Assembly (NCBI GenBank): GCA_943912335.1
Contig: CALTUD010000016.1
Span: forward strand, 14,410 to 78,409
DNA: 64,000 nt
Direction of reading: 5' to 3'
From: an uncultured Acetobacteraceae bacterium
GTDB lineage: Bacteria > Pseudomonadota > Alphaproteobacteria > Acetobacterales > Acetobacteraceae
The translations under genes and the position numbers were made by a program. Under the pieces are notes generated by a model. It had not been told where the DNA came from. It searched no databases and saw only the letters and a program-made list of their open reading frames with translations. Shown piece by piece: positions 34,301 to 42,246 of the stretch (positions are counted from its first letter, which is position 1; each line of letters opens with the position of its first letter).

Positions 34301-34788
34301 TCCATGCGGACGATGTAGCTGATGCGGTCGCGGAGCTGGCTGTTGAGCGCGACCAGCATCGGCAGGGTGCGCTGCTTCTCTTTGGGCAGCCCGTCCAGCA
34401 GCGCCTGCAGCTTCGGTCCCGGATCGCTGGTATGGCGGAACGGCTCCAGCTCGGTGTGGAGCACCGGGTCGTAGCTGAACGGGAATTCTTCCGCTTCGGG
34501 CTCCAGAAAGAAGTCGAACGGGTTGATGGTGGCCATGTCGGCCACGAGATCGACGGTGACGTCGAACCGGGTGACGCGCTCTGGGAACACGATCCGGGCC
34601 AGGAAATTGCCCTGCGGGTCCTGCTGCCAGTTGATGAAGTGGTTCGCGGGCTCGATCTTCAGGGCATAGGACAGCACCGGGGTGCGGGCATGGGCCGCCG
34701 GACGCAGTCGGATGGTCTGCGGACCGACGGTGATGGGCCGGTCATAGCGATACGAGGTCCGATGCGTCAGGGCGACATGCAGCGTCAT
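31336..34788 (-). CDS. Transglutaminase-like cysteine peptidase/transferase fused to DUF2126
   Basis: An 1150-residue protein. Residues 1-80 are the bacterial transglutaminase N-terminal domain. The catalytic core follows with Cys180 (EGKGSCRDSAWLLV), His230 (TDLHAWAEIYL) and Asp246 (VGFDATSG), an intact triad. The remaining ~850 residues match DUF2126, with motifs such as LTMGGEPTFIDAADMDADEW. This fusion usually belongs to an uncharacterised peptide-ligation or modification system with a circularly permuted ATP-grasp and an alpha-E protein; neither is in the window. MTLHVALTHR at 34788 is the natural start. It heads the slipin-exonuclease-fosX operon. Confidence 0.88.
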   Translation of the reverse strand: MTLHVALTHRTSYRYDRPITVGPQTIRLRPAAHARTPVLSYALKIEPANHFINWQQDPQGNFLARIVFPERVTRFDVTVDLVADMATINPFDFFLEPEAEEFPFSYDPVLHTELEPFRHTSDPGPKLQALLDGLPKEKQRTLPMLVALNSQLRDRISYIVRMEHGVWEPEQTLEEGKGSCRDSAWLLVQIARHLGLAARFVSGYLIQLRPDPGTQGDGPQGAAADFTDLHAWAEIYLPGAGWVGFDATSGLLTGEGHIPLAATPEPASAAPISGLVEKNDGAEFDFGMSVQRIAESPRTTAPYDDATWKRILDMGDTVDRALADGDVRLTMGGEPTFIDAADMDADEWNADALGPTKRRLSGRLIRALVPEWCPGAVLQYAVGKHYPGEQLPRWAIHAIWRRDGEPVWTNPSLLASDDDHDTADAGDARVFARTLARELGVDPARVLPAHEDIHYYLWREYRLPANVIVEDAKLADPLERARLARVYGQGLASDVGSVLPLRRARRREGRVWESGRWLLRSDLLFLVPGDSSIGFRLPLQSLEWADQGRIENQHERDPFAPRGPLPTRMQPGSVSSGGVGMTSHGDVSDDSATSPEQLGRFPTPPRAPAPLRTGTPGGASLDMMRPQPPAEAEYPEQDAALLVRTALTVEARGGLLHVFLPPLYLIEDWLDLVSAIQSVATQLNRKVILEGYAPPHDTRMQSFSVTPDPGVIEVNVHPALNWAEHVSRTEFLYKAARKLGLGTEKFLLDGRHVGTGGGNHVVMGGATPSDSPFLRRPDLLKSLLGFWHNHPSLSYLFSGLFIGPTSQHPRIDEARMDALAELEIAFAQIGPDTRTPFWLIDRLLRNLLADMTGNTHRTEFCIDKLYAPESASGRLGLVELRAMEMPPHAQMAIAQALLLRTAIAAFWQKPYERRLVRWGTRLHDRFMLPHFVEQDLRDALDDLAGHGFRLDPAFFAPHMAFRFPLAGAVTVSGITVELRQALEPWPVLGETPGIGGTVRHVDNSVERLEVRVDNWIDERYVLACNGVAVPLTATERVGEAVGGVRFKAWEPAFGMHPVLRAQTPLVFDIFDRWTGRSIGGLTHHVAHPGGRNYETRPVNANEAEARRRARFQPFGHTPGPMAEPVKAPSKDLPLTLDLRRVAFGADRDLP

Positions 34789-34911
34789 GAAGTCGGATCC
34801 GTGTTGGAGCGTGAGATGTCCGAAGCTGTCACGGCGCCGGAACCGCGCCAATGGGTTTTTCGCTGCAATGTTTCACGACGGCCTCGCCGTCTTCGTTCGG
34901 GAGTTCAGATC

Positions 34912-35394
34912 ATGGGCCTGTTCCGTTTCGCCGCGTCAGCCGGGCGCGTTCTCGGCGGCAGTCGCACCACCCACCAGGACGGCAGCCAGCCGCTGCCGAA
35001 GCCGCCCACCGGCAGCGCGATCCTCAACGAGTTCAAAAAGCTGGGGCTGGCGCAGCTCGGCGGTCTGAACGTGACGGTGCAGGGGCGTACCGCGACGGTG
35101 ACGGCCCGCGCGCCGGATGCGGAGACACGGGAGAAGGCGATTCTGGCCGCCGGCAACATCGCCGGGATCGAGGCGGTGCAGGCCAACATCGCCGTGCCGG
35201 AGCCGGCGCCGGAACCGACCTTCCATACCGTGCAGGAAGGCGAGACCCTGGCCGGGATCGCCGAAGCGCATCTGGGCGACGCGGAGGCACATCCCGTGTT
35301 GAGCGAAGCCAACGCGCCGATCCTGCACGAGCCGGGCGAGGTTTATCCCGGCCAGGTGATCCGGATTCCGGAGAACGGCGCCGCGAAGGAGTGA
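34912..35394 (+). CDS. BON-LysM domain protein, Kbp/YgaU-like
   Basis: A 160-residue protein without a signal peptide. A BON domain occupies about residues 36-100 (LAQLGGLNVTVQGRTATVTA, IAGIEAVQANIAV). A LysM domain follows at about 108-155 (FHTVQEGETLAGIAEAHLGD, YPGQVIRIPENG). The order and length match Kbp (YgaU) of E. coli, a cytoplasmic potassium-binding protein of the osmotic stress response. Potassium binding here is inferred. It is divergent from the transglutaminase/DUF2126 gene across 123 bp. Its 3' end faces the MFS gene over a hairpin. Confidence 0.82.
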   Translation: MGLFRFAASAGRVLGGSRTTHQDGSQPLPKPPTGSAILNEFKKLGLAQLGGLNVTVQGRTATVTARAPDAETREKAILAAGNIAGIEAVQANIAVPEPAPEPTFHTVQEGETLAGIAEAHLGDAEAHPVLSEANAPILHEPGEVYPGQVIRIPENGAAKE

Positions 35395-35416
35395 CCCCTC
35401 GCGGCCTCCGCGTTTG

Positions 35417-35443
35417 TCCGTCGCTCAGTGGGCGAGCGACGGA
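35417..35443. terminator. Hairpin between convergent Kbp-like and MFS genes
   Basis: TCCGTCGCTC (35417-35426) and GAGCGACGGA (35434-35443) form a perfect 10-bp stem with a 7-base loop. It overlaps the MFS stop codon (35425-35427). There is no T-run, so it is likely a 3'-end structure shared by both convergent transcripts. Confidence 0.5.
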
Positions 35444-36732
35444 CCGCTGCCGGCTTGACCTTCCGGGGATTCGCTATAGGCGCGGGCTTCCGGGGAGATG
35501 GTCAGCAGCGCGGTGAGCAATGCGGTACTGGCGTAGAGGCCGGAGAAGATCCAGATCACGCCCTCCAGCCCGACATGCGAGCGGAACAGGGTGACCACCA
35601 GCGGGCCGAGCCAGACGCTGGCGCCGGCGCCGAGGCCCAGGATCGACAGGGCGGCGCCTTTCTCGCGCGGGCAGATCTGCGGCATCAGCCCGGACAACGG
35701 CACAAAGGCGGCCAGTGTGGCGCCATAGATCGCACCGAAGACGGCGGCGACCGCGAAGGAATGCGGGTGCGAAAGCGGCATGTAATAGAAGAGCGGGATC
35801 GAGATCGCGCCGCCGATGCTGCCGCCGAAGGCGACGATGGTGCGTGAGCCGAGCCGGTCGGCCAGGATGCCGGAGATCAGATTGAAGATGATGTTCGACA
35901 GGAACATGATCGACAGCAGGCGAAGCCACTGCTCAAGCGTCAGCCCGACCTGACTGACGAAGAAGCCCGGCATCACGACGAGAAAGGCGTATTCGGACGA
36001 GGTGTTCACCGCGCGGATGATGCCGGCGATGGAGGTCTTGGGCTCGCGCCACATGATCGAGACCGAGCCGAACACCACGCGCAGCGGATGCGCATCCGGT
36101 GGTGCCAGACGAGCGGCGCCGGTGCGATCGCGGGTCAGCAGCACGGCGACCAGACCGCCGATGGCGACAAGGCCGAGCGAACTCCAGAACGTCGCCATCT
36201 GACCGATATGCGGAATGGCGAAGGAGGCGAACAGCGATCCGAGCGTCGGCAGGCCGCCCGAGAACGCGAACCAGAACCAGCCCGCGGCGGAGCCGAGCTG
36301 TTGCGGCGGCGTGGCGGCGGCGATCCAGACCAGGAAACCGAACGCGAACAGGGGATAGCCGAGACCGCGCAGGGCATAGGTCAGCAGCATGATCGGGTAT
36401 GAGTTCGCGGCGACGCCGAACAGGAGGAACAGCACCTCGAAGGCGCACCAGATCAGCAGGCCGATCCACATCACCCGTTTCGGACCGAGCAGGTCGGACA
36501 GGGCGCCGGAAAGCCAGGACGAGATGCAGGCGCAGACGCCGTAGACGGTGAAGAGGAGTGCGACCTTGTCGCCGCTGACACCGTGCTCACCCAGGAAGGG
36601 CGCCAGATAGCCCGCTTCCACACCGTCTCCGATCATGAACAGCAGAAGCCCCACAAATCCCCAGCTGAGGCTGGACGGGATGCCAAGGCGGTCGGCGATG
36701 GTCAGGCGTCGGGGTTCGGTGGTTCCACTCAA
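35425..36732 (-). CDS. MFS transporter, polyol permease (RbtT/DalT/CsbX-like) family
   Basis: A 435-residue major facilitator with 12 helices when started at the TTG at 36732, which has an AGGAAG motif 8 bases upstream. The N-terminus LGIPSSLSWGFVGLLLFMIG, then DGVEAGYLAPFLGEHGVSGD, and the loop LSGALSDLLGPKRVMWIGLL match the ribitol/arabinitol permease subgroup. That family imports sugar alcohols by proton symport, fitting acetic acid bacteria that oxidise polyols. The substrate is not proven. ATG 36822 is an in-frame alternative start. It lies beyond the terminator of the ribosomal operon, so it is separately transcribed. Confidence 0.8.
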   Translation of the reverse strand: MSGTTEPRRLTIADRLGIPSSLSWGFVGLLLFMIGDGVEAGYLAPFLGEHGVSGDKVALLFTVYGVCACISSWLSGALSDLLGPKRVMWIGLLIWCAFEVLFLLFGVAANSYPIMLLTYALRGLGYPLFAFGFLVWIAAATPPQQLGSAAGWFWFAFSGGLPTLGSLFASFAIPHIGQMATFWSSLGLVAIGGLVAVLLTRDRTGAARLAPPDAHPLRVVFGSVSIMWREPKTSIAGIIRAVNTSSEYAFLVVMPGFFVSQVGLTLEQWLRLLSIMFLSNIIFNLISGILADRLGSRTIVAFGGSIGGAISIPLFYYMPLSHPHSFAVAAVFGAIYGATLAAFVPLSGLMPQICPREKGAALSILGLGAGASVWLGPLVVTLFRSHVGLEGVIWIFSGLYASTALLTALLTISPEARAYSESPEGQAGSGPSLAH

Positions 36733-36860
36733 AAGTCGGTCTTCCTGGCTGTTGATGGGATCGTGTCTGAACAGGCGCGCTGGCTGCGTCGGTGAGCCGG
36801 CCACCTTTCTGCCGTATTGCATCGCAGCAATCCGGACCGAAGTCACGGCTCGGCGCATAG

Positions 36861-36896
36861 AAAAAGGGCGGCTGGACCGAAGTCCGACCGCCCTTT
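36861..36896 (-). terminator. Intrinsic terminator after rplQ
   Basis: On the minus strand AAAGGGCGG (from 36896) pairs with CCGCCCTTT (ending 36863), with an inner GGAC/GTCC pairing, followed by further T residues. It lies 36 bp after the rplQ stop and ends the ribosomal superoperon. Confidence 0.85.
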
Positions 36897-36931
36897 CCGA
36901 TCACAAAACCGTCCGTGGACGATCCGACGCC

Positions 36932-37357
36932 TCAGTTGGCGTAGTCGTTCTCGCTCTCGACCTCGGGGCGCGGACCGCTGTCCTGGCCCTTGGCGGCCAC
37001 GTCGCGCTCGACCAGCTCGATCACCGCCATGTCGGCTGCGTCGCCATGACGCATGCCAGCCTTCAGCACACGGGTGTAGCCACCCTGACGGTCCTTGTAG
37101 CGCTCGGCGATGGCGCCGAAGAGCTTGGACACGATCACGTCGTCGCGCAGCTGCGCGTAGGCCTGACGACGAGCGTGCAGACCACCGCGCTTGCCGAGCG
37201 TGATGAGCTTCTCGGCCACCGGACGAAGCTCCTTGGCCTTCGGCAGGGTGGTGGTGATCTGCTCGTGCTTGATCAGCGCGACGGCCATGTTCCTGAACAT
37301 GGCGAGGCGATGGGTGGAGGTAACGCCGAGCTTACGGCCGGCAACACCGTGACGCAT
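36932..37357 (-). CDS. rplQ: 50S ribosomal protein L17
   Basis: A 141-residue L17, located near the peptide exit tunnel. MRHGVAGRKLGVTSTHRLAM, then FRNMAVALIKHEQITTTLPK and KAKELRPVAEKLITLGKRG are the classic L17 N-terminal sequences. The C-terminal 25 residues are an acidic, variable tail (RDVAAKGQDSGPRPEVESEN). It is the last gene of the alpha operon, 26 bp after rpoA and just before a strong terminator. Confidence 0.97.
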   Translation of the reverse strand: MRHGVAGRKLGVTSTHRLAMFRNMAVALIKHEQITTTLPKAKELRPVAEKLITLGKRGGLHARRQAYAQLRDDVIVSKLFGAIAERYKDRQGGYTRVLKAGMRHGDAADMAVIELVERDVAAKGQDSGPRPEVESENDYAN

Positions 37358-37383
37358 GATGAGGGTTCCTAAATGCTGCCAGC

Positions 37384-38403
37384 TTAGAAGGGCTCGTCGA
37401 GCCGCTTGGCGAGGTCTTCGATATTCTCAGGCGGCCAGGTCGGCACGTTCATGCCGAGTGCCAGGCCCATGGAGGTCAGCACCTCCTTGATCTCGTTCAG
37501 GGACTTGCGGCCGAAATTCGGCGTGCGCAGCATCTCCTGCTCGGTCTTCTGAACCAGATCGCCGATGTAGACGATGTTGTCGTTCTTCAGGCAGTTCGCC
37601 GAGCGGACCGAGAGCTCGAGCTCGTCGACCTTGCGCAGCAGGTTGCGATTGAACGGCAGGTCGTCCTGCGGCTCCTCGACGCGCGCCGGGCGCGGCTCGT
37701 CGAAGTTGATGAACAGCTGCAGCTGGTCCTGGAGGATGCGGGCGGCGAGCGCCACCGCGTCTTCCGGGGTCACCGCGCCGTTGGTCTCGACGGTCAGAAG
37801 CAGCTTGTCGTAGTCGGTGACCTGACCCACGCGGGTCGGCTCGACCTTGTACGAGCAGCGACGCACCGGCGAGTAGATCGCATCGATGGGGATCAGCCCG
37901 ATCGGCGCGTCTTCCGGACGGTTGGCCGCGGCCGGGACATAGCCCTTGCCGAGATTGACCGTGAACTCCATGCCGAGCTTCACGCCGTCATCGAGCGTGC
38001 AGATCACCAGATCCGGGTTCATGACTTCGATGTCGTGACCGGTCTGGATCTGGCCGGCCTTCACCTCGCCGGGACCCGTGGCCGTCAGCGTCATGCGCTT
38101 CGGACCCTCGCCATGCATTCGCAGCGCGAGCTGCTTGATGTTCAGGACGATATCGGTGACGTCCTCGCGCACGCCGGCGATCGAGGAGAATTCGTGCAGC
38201 ACGCCGTCGATCTGGATCGCGGTGACGGCGGCGCCCTGAAGCGACGACAGCAGGATGCGACGGATCGCATTGCCGAGCGTCATGCCGAAACCGCGCTCCA
38301 GCGGCTCGGCGACCACGGTCGCGGTGCGCGCGGGCTCGTTGCCGGGCTCGACGTCCAGCTTTTCCGGCTTGATCAGGGACTGCCAGTTCTTCTGGAGGAC
38401 CAA
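37384..38403 (-). CDS. rpoA: DNA-directed RNA polymerase subunit alpha
   Basis: A 339-residue alpha subunit. The N-terminal domain (MVLQKNWQSLIKPEKLDVEP, PLERGFGMTLGNAIRRILLS) dimerises and nucleates core assembly. The C-terminal domain at about residues 250-330 (RSANCLKNDNIVYIGDLVQK, RTPNFGRKSLNEIKEVL) contacts UP-element DNA and activators. The start is a TTG at 38403, chosen because family N-termini begin M-x-LQKNWQ; an upstream ATG would add about 16 unconserved residues. It lies between rpsK and rplQ as in other bacteria. Confidence 0.96.
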   Translation of the reverse strand: MVLQKNWQSLIKPEKLDVEPGNEPARTATVVAEPLERGFGMTLGNAIRRILLSSLQGAAVTAIQIDGVLHEFSSIAGVREDVTDIVLNIKQLALRMHGEGPKRMTLTATGPGEVKAGQIQTGHDIEVMNPDLVICTLDDGVKLGMEFTVNLGKGYVPAAANRPEDAPIGLIPIDAIYSPVRRCSYKVEPTRVGQVTDYDKLLLTVETNGAVTPEDAVALAARILQDQLQLFINFDEPRPARVEEPQDDLPFNRNLLRKVDELELSVRSANCLKNDNIVYIGDLVQKTEQEMLRTPNFGRKSLNEIKEVLTSMGLALGMNVPTWPPENIEDLAKRLDEPF

Positions 38404-38513
38404 GAGAGTGGCCTTTCTTAACGGGGAACCGCCGCACCGATGCTGGTGCACCGATCCGGCAGTTTGGAACCACCGGCCCGAAGACCGGCGGCGATCAGAA
38501 GCAGCTTATCGCG

Positions 38514-38906
38514 TCAGACGCGGCGACGCTTGCGCGGGCGGCAGCCGTTATGCGGCACCGGCGTCATGTCGCGGATCGCGGTGATGGAGAAGCCGACCGC
38601 CTGCAGGGCGCGCAGCGCGCTCTCGCGGCCCGAACCCGGACCGGACACCTCGATCTCGAGCGTCTCCATGCCGTGCTCGCGCGCCTTCTTGCCGGCGTCT
38701 TCGGCGGCGACCTGAGCGGCATACGGGGTCGACTTGCGCGAACCCTTGAAGCCCTGGCTGCCGGCGGACGACCAGGCGATGGCGTTGCCCTGCGCGTCGG
38801 AGATGGTGATCATGGTGTTGTTGAACGTGGACAGCACATGCGCCACGCCCGAGATGATGTTCTTGCGCTCTTTCTTACGAATGCGCGGTGCGGCGGCCTT
38901 CGCCAT
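38514..38906 (-). CDS. rpsK: 30S ribosomal protein S11
   Basis: A 130-residue S11, a platform protein of the 30S subunit that binds 16S rRNA near the mRNA exit. VAHVLSTFNNTMITISDAQG and AWSSAGSQGFKGSRKSTPYA are conserved S11 sequences, and the C-terminus MTPVPHNGCRPRKRRRV is typical. It is 101 bp downstream of rpsM and 110 bp upstream of rpoA, so the alpha operon has longer spacers than the spc part. Confidence 0.97.
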   Translation of the reverse strand: MAKAAAPRIRKKERKNIISGVAHVLSTFNNTMITISDAQGNAIAWSSAGSQGFKGSRKSTPYAAQVAAEDAGKKAREHGMETLEIEVSGPGSGRESALRALQAVGFSITAIRDMTPVPHNGCRPRKRRRV

Positions 38907-39007
38907 ATTCTTTCAATCCCGACCTGAGCACGCCGCCGGGCGACGTGCCTGATGTTTTGCTTCGAACGACCTGGTGCCGCCCCTTCTCGCGAAAGGGCGG
39001 CCGCCGA

Positions 39008-39385
39008 TCACTTCGTGGCCTTCTTCTTGCCGGCGATCGCCACCGCCTTGCCCTTGCGGGTGCGGGCGTTGGTGTGGGTGCGCTGACCGCGCACCGGCAG
39101 GCCACGACGATGGCGCAGGCCGCGGTAGCAGCCGAGGTCCATCAGACGCTTGATGTTCATGGCGAGCTCGCGACGGAGGTCGCCCTCGACGCGGAACTCG
39201 CGATCGATCAGCTCACGCACCTTCAGGATCTCGTCGTCGGACATCTCGTTCACGCGGCGTTCCGCCGGGATGCCGAGCTGGGCGCAGATATCCTGCGCCT
39301 TCGCCGGGCCGATGCCGTAGATATAGGTCAGACCGATCACGACCCGCTTGTTGGTCGGAATGTTCACGCCGGCAATACGCGCCAC
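39008..39385 (-). CDS. rpsM: 30S ribosomal protein S13
   Basis: A 125-residue S13, head protein that contacts the 50S subunit and tRNA. The GTG start at 39385 gives MARIAGVNIPTNKRVVIGLT, the family N-terminus, with a GAGGAG Shine-Dalgarno 8 bases upstream; a TTG two codons earlier is less likely. The C-terminus GLPVRGQRTHTNARTRKGKA is the conserved basic tail. It is the first gene downstream of a strong internal promoter. Confidence 0.96.
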   Translation of the reverse strand: MARIAGVNIPTNKRVVIGLTYIYGIGPAKAQDICAQLGIPAERRVNEMSDDEILKVRELIDREFRVEGDLRRELAMNIKRLMDLGCYRGLRHRRGLPVRGQRTHTNARTRKGKAVAIAGKKKATK

Positions 39386-39586
39386 GCCCAATACTCCTCA
39401 AACCGCCTGTTTCCAGGCCGTATAACCCCGGCGCCTGCCAGGCATGAATAACCGCCCGGATCGCCGGGCCGTTTCTGAACCGTGCAGGCGTTTTCCCAGG
39501 AGAGAATCGGCTGCCGGAAGTTCGGAAAAACCGGGTTCGTGACAGTCCCGAGACCGGGACGGGCACAGACCCGGCTGAGGGCGCGC

Positions 39587-39614
39587 ACTATAGCGAGGAC
39601 GCCCCCTGAGTCAA
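39587..39614 (-). promoter_or_regulatory. Sigma-70-type promoter for the alpha operon
   Basis: On the minus strand TTGACT (complement of 39609-39614) is followed after 16 bp by TATAGT (complement of 39587-39592). It lies in the 239-bp adk-rpsM gap, about 200 bp before the rpsM GTG, and would drive rpsM-rpsK-rpoA-rplQ. Confidence 0.75.
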
Positions 39615-39624
39615 CGATTTCGCT

Positions 39625-40299
39625 TCAACTTTCCGTGATCGCACCAGCGTTCGTGGCGGAAAGAGCGGCGTCGATCTGCGTGCTGACAGCGTCGATCTCG
39701 GCCATGCCGTCGATGCTCCGCACCAGCCCCCGCGCCTCGTAATACGGCAGGATCGGCTGCGTCTCGCGACGGTAAGCCTCCATACGGGAGCCGACGGTCG
39801 CGGCGTTGTCGTCCGGACGGCGGATGAACTCCGTGCCGCCGCAGACATCGCACACGCCCGGAACCGCCGGCTGCTTGAACGAGTCGTGGTAGCCGGTGCC
39901 GCACGTGGCGCAGGTATAACGGCCGACGATTCGCGCCGTCAGCTCGGCCTCGTCGACCTTCAACTCCAGCACCGCATCGATCTTGAGACCGAGCTCGGAC
40001 AGCATCTCGTCCAGCGCTTTCGCCTGGACTTCCGTGCGGGGAAAGCCGTCGAGGATGAATCCTTTCGCGCAGTCGGCCTGACGCACGCGCGAGGCCAGCA
40101 TGGCGACCAGGATCTCGTCGGACACCAGGCCGCCGCGATCCATCACCGCCTTGGCCTTCTGGCCGATCTCGGTGCCCGCCTTCACCTCCGCCCGCAGCAT
40201 GTCGCCCGTGGAGATCTGTGCGATGCCGTGCAGGCGCTCCAGGCGTTTGGCCTGGGTGCCCTTGCCGGCCCCCGGGGGCCCCAGAAAGATCAGATTCAA
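39625..40299 (-). CDS. adk: Adenylate kinase, long zinc-containing type
   Basis: A 224-residue enzyme that interconverts ATP + AMP and 2 ADP. The P-loop GPPGAGKGTQ is at residues 7-16, and the AMP-binding GFILDGFPRT motif is near residue 80. The LID domain holds four cysteines, Cys130, Cys133, Cys150 and Cys153, in a zinc-ribbon arrangement, seen in many but not all bacteria. The ATG overlaps the secY stop by four bases, so adk is translationally coupled to the translocase gene. Confidence 0.96.
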   Translation of the reverse strand: MNLIFLGPPGAGKGTQAKRLERLHGIAQISTGDMLRAEVKAGTEIGQKAKAVMDRGGLVSDEILVAMLASRVRQADCAKGFILDGFPRTEVQAKALDEMLSELGLKIDAVLELKVDEAELTARIVGRYTCATCGTGYHDSFKQPAVPGVCDVCGGTEFIRRPDDNAATVGSRMEAYRRETQPILPYYEARGLVRSIDGMAEIDAVSTQIDAALSATNAGAITES

Positions 40300-41648
40300 C
40301 GCATCCTCCCCCGACCGCGGGATTTCCGGATCAGCCCTTCATACTGGTGTGCCAGCAGATGGGACTGGATCTGCGTCACCGTATCCATGGTCACGGACAC
40401 GATGATGATCAGGCTCGTGCCGCCGAAATAGAACGGCACATGATAGCGGCTGACGAGGAACTGCGGCAGCAGGCAGACCAGCACGAGGTAGAGGGCGCCG
40501 ATCGTGGTCAGACGCACGAGGATCCGGTCGAGATACTCCGCCGTGTTGGCCCCCGGCCGGATGCCGGGGATGAAGCCGCCCTGCTTCCGCAGATTGTCCG
40601 CCGTTTCCTGCGGGTTGAACGCCACCGCCGCATAGAAATACGAGAAGAACAGGATCATCGCCGCATAGAAGATCATGTAGAGCGGCTGACCCTGGCCGAG
40701 CTGCTGAGCCAGGAAGCCGAGCCAGTGCGGCAGATTGGCATTCCCCGACGCGAATCCGGACAGGGTGACCGGAATCAGCAGCACCGAGGAGGCGAAGATC
40801 GGCGGGATCACGCCGGCCGTGTTCACCTTCAGCGGCATATGGGTCGATTCGCCGCCCGACATGCGATTGCCGACCTGACGCTTGGGATACTGGATCACCA
40901 CGCGGCGCTGCGCCTGTTCCATGAACACGATGAACGCGATCACGGCGGCGGCGAGAACCAGGAAGATCACCACGAAGATCGGCGACAGCTCGCCGGTATA
41001 TCCGAGCTGGAACAGGGTCGCGAGCGCATGCGGCAGGTTGGCAACGATGCCCGCGAAGATGATCAGCGAGATGCCGTTACCGACGCCGCGCGAGGTGATC
41101 TGTTCGCCCAGCCACATCAGGAACATGGTGCCGCCGACCAGTGTGATCACGCAGGAGAAGCGGAAGAACAGGCCGGGATCGATCACGGCGGAGATGCCGC
41201 CGGCGGCGTGCATCTTCTCCAGCCCGACCGCGATTCCGTAGGCCTGGAACAGCGCGATCAGCACCGTCAGATAGCGGGTGTACTGATTGAGCTTCTTCCG
41301 CCCCGACTCGCCTTCCTTCTTGATCGATTCGAGCGCCGGGATCGCGGACGACATCAGCTGAACGATGATCGAGGCGCTGATGTAGGGCATGATGTTCAGC
41401 GCGAACACGGTCATGCGCCCGAGCGCACCGCCCGAGAACATGTCGAACATGCCGAGGATTCCGCCCTGGTTCTGCGCCAGGAGCTGACCCATCACATGGG
41501 CGTCGACACCGGGGACCGGGATGTACGTGCCAAGGCGATAGATGATGAGCGCGCCCAGTGTGAACCAGATACGCTTCTTAAGCTCGGTGGCCTTCGCGAA
41601 GGCGCCGAGATTCATCGTCGATGCAAGCTGCTCGGCCGCGGAGGCCAT
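40296..41648 (-). CDS. secY: Preprotein translocase subunit SecY
   Basis: A 450-residue, ten-helix channel subunit of the SecYEG translocon. The N-terminus MASAAEQLASTMNLGAFAKA leads into WFTLGALIIYRLGTYIPVPG, the helix-1 signature. GGALGRMTVFALNIMPYISA and the plug/lateral gate regions are intact. Cytoplasmic loop residues KRQVGNRMSGG, near those contacting SecA or the ribosome, are also present. It follows rplO after a 108-bp spacer and overlaps adk. Length is normal. Confidence 0.97.
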   Translation of the reverse strand: MASAAEQLASTMNLGAFAKATELKKRIWFTLGALIIYRLGTYIPVPGVDAHVMGQLLAQNQGGILGMFDMFSGGALGRMTVFALNIMPYISASIIVQLMSSAIPALESIKKEGESGRKKLNQYTRYLTVLIALFQAYGIAVGLEKMHAAGGISAVIDPGLFFRFSCVITLVGGTMFLMWLGEQITSRGVGNGISLIIFAGIVANLPHALATLFQLGYTGELSPIFVVIFLVLAAAVIAFIVFMEQAQRRVVIQYPKRQVGNRMSGGESTHMPLKVNTAGVIPPIFASSVLLIPVTLSGFASGNANLPHWLGFLAQQLGQGQPLYMIFYAAMILFFSYFYAAVAFNPQETADNLRKQGGFIPGIRPGANTAEYLDRILVRLTTIGALYLVLVCLLPQFLVSRYHVPFYFGGTSLIIIVSVTMDTVTQIQSHLLAHQYEGLIRKSRGRGRMR

Positions 41649-41756
41649 GCGCCGGTCCCTTTCACAAGAACAGCGCCGGCGGGTTCATCCGCACGGCGCT
41701 GTCTGTTTAGCCTGACTGGTTTTGTAAGCAAGATGAGGGCATGAACCCTCCCCCGG

Positions 41757-42245
41757 TTACGCTTCCGTCTGCGCCTTCTTGGCAACGGTGGTCTTGACGG
41801 ACCCACCGGCCTTCTCCACCGCCTCGATCGCCGCGGCGGACGCGCCGGCCACTTCGATCGTCAGCGCGCGGGTGAGCTCACCCTGCGCCAGGAGACGGAT
41901 GCCGTTCACCTTGCCCGTGCCGATCAGATTGGCGGCGCGCAGGGTGTCTTCCGTGATCGTGCCCGACGCATCGAGCTTGCCGTCGGCGATCGCCTTGTCC
42001 AGCGTGCCGAGATTGATCGGCGCGTAGACCTTGCGGAAGATGTTCTTGAAGCCACGCTTCGGCAGACGCCGGTAGATCGGGAGCTGACCGCCCTCGAACC
42101 CGTTCAGCGAAACGCCTTCACGCGCCTTCTGACCCTTCACGCCCTTGCCGGACGTCTTGCCCTTGCCGGAGCCGATGCCACGGCCGAGGCGCTTCTTGCG
42201 ATAACGAGAACCCTCGTTGTCGCGCAGCTGGTTCAGTTCGACCAT
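41757..42245 (-). CDS. rplO: 50S ribosomal protein L15
   Basis: A 162-residue L15. MVELNQLRDNEGSRYRKKRL, then GRGIGSGKGKTSGKGVKGQK and GFEGGQLPIYRRLPKRGFKN are the conserved rRNA-binding sequences. The C-terminal tail is Lys/Ala-rich (KTTVAKKAQTEA). L15 is a late-assembly protein organising 23S rRNA. The gene begins one base after rpmD ends and is followed by a 108-bp spacer before secY. Confidence 0.97.
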   Translation of the reverse strand: MVELNQLRDNEGSRYRKKRLGRGIGSGKGKTSGKGVKGQKAREGVSLNGFEGGQLPIYRRLPKRGFKNIFRKVYAPINLGTLDKAIADGKLDASGTITEDTLRAANLIGTGKVNGIRLLAQGELTRALTIEVAGASAAAIEAVEKAGGSVKTTVAKKAQTEA

Positions 42246-42246
42246 T

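Noticed and set aside
31231..35394. Very long plus-strand open frame antisense to the transglutaminase/DUF2126 gene
   Set aside because: It is the Arg/His/Gln/Gly-rich shadow typical of high-GC antisense frames. Only its end, from ATG 34912, encodes a real BON-LysM protein.
38404..38451. Longer RpoA with an ATG start at 38451
   Set aside because: It would add residues with no counterpart in the family; the TTG at 38403 gives the conserved M-VLQKNWQ start.
39386..40299. rpmJ (L36) between secY and rpsM
   Set aside because: No 37-38-residue Cys/Lys-rich frame is visible; adk occupies this place, as usual in alphaproteobacteria.
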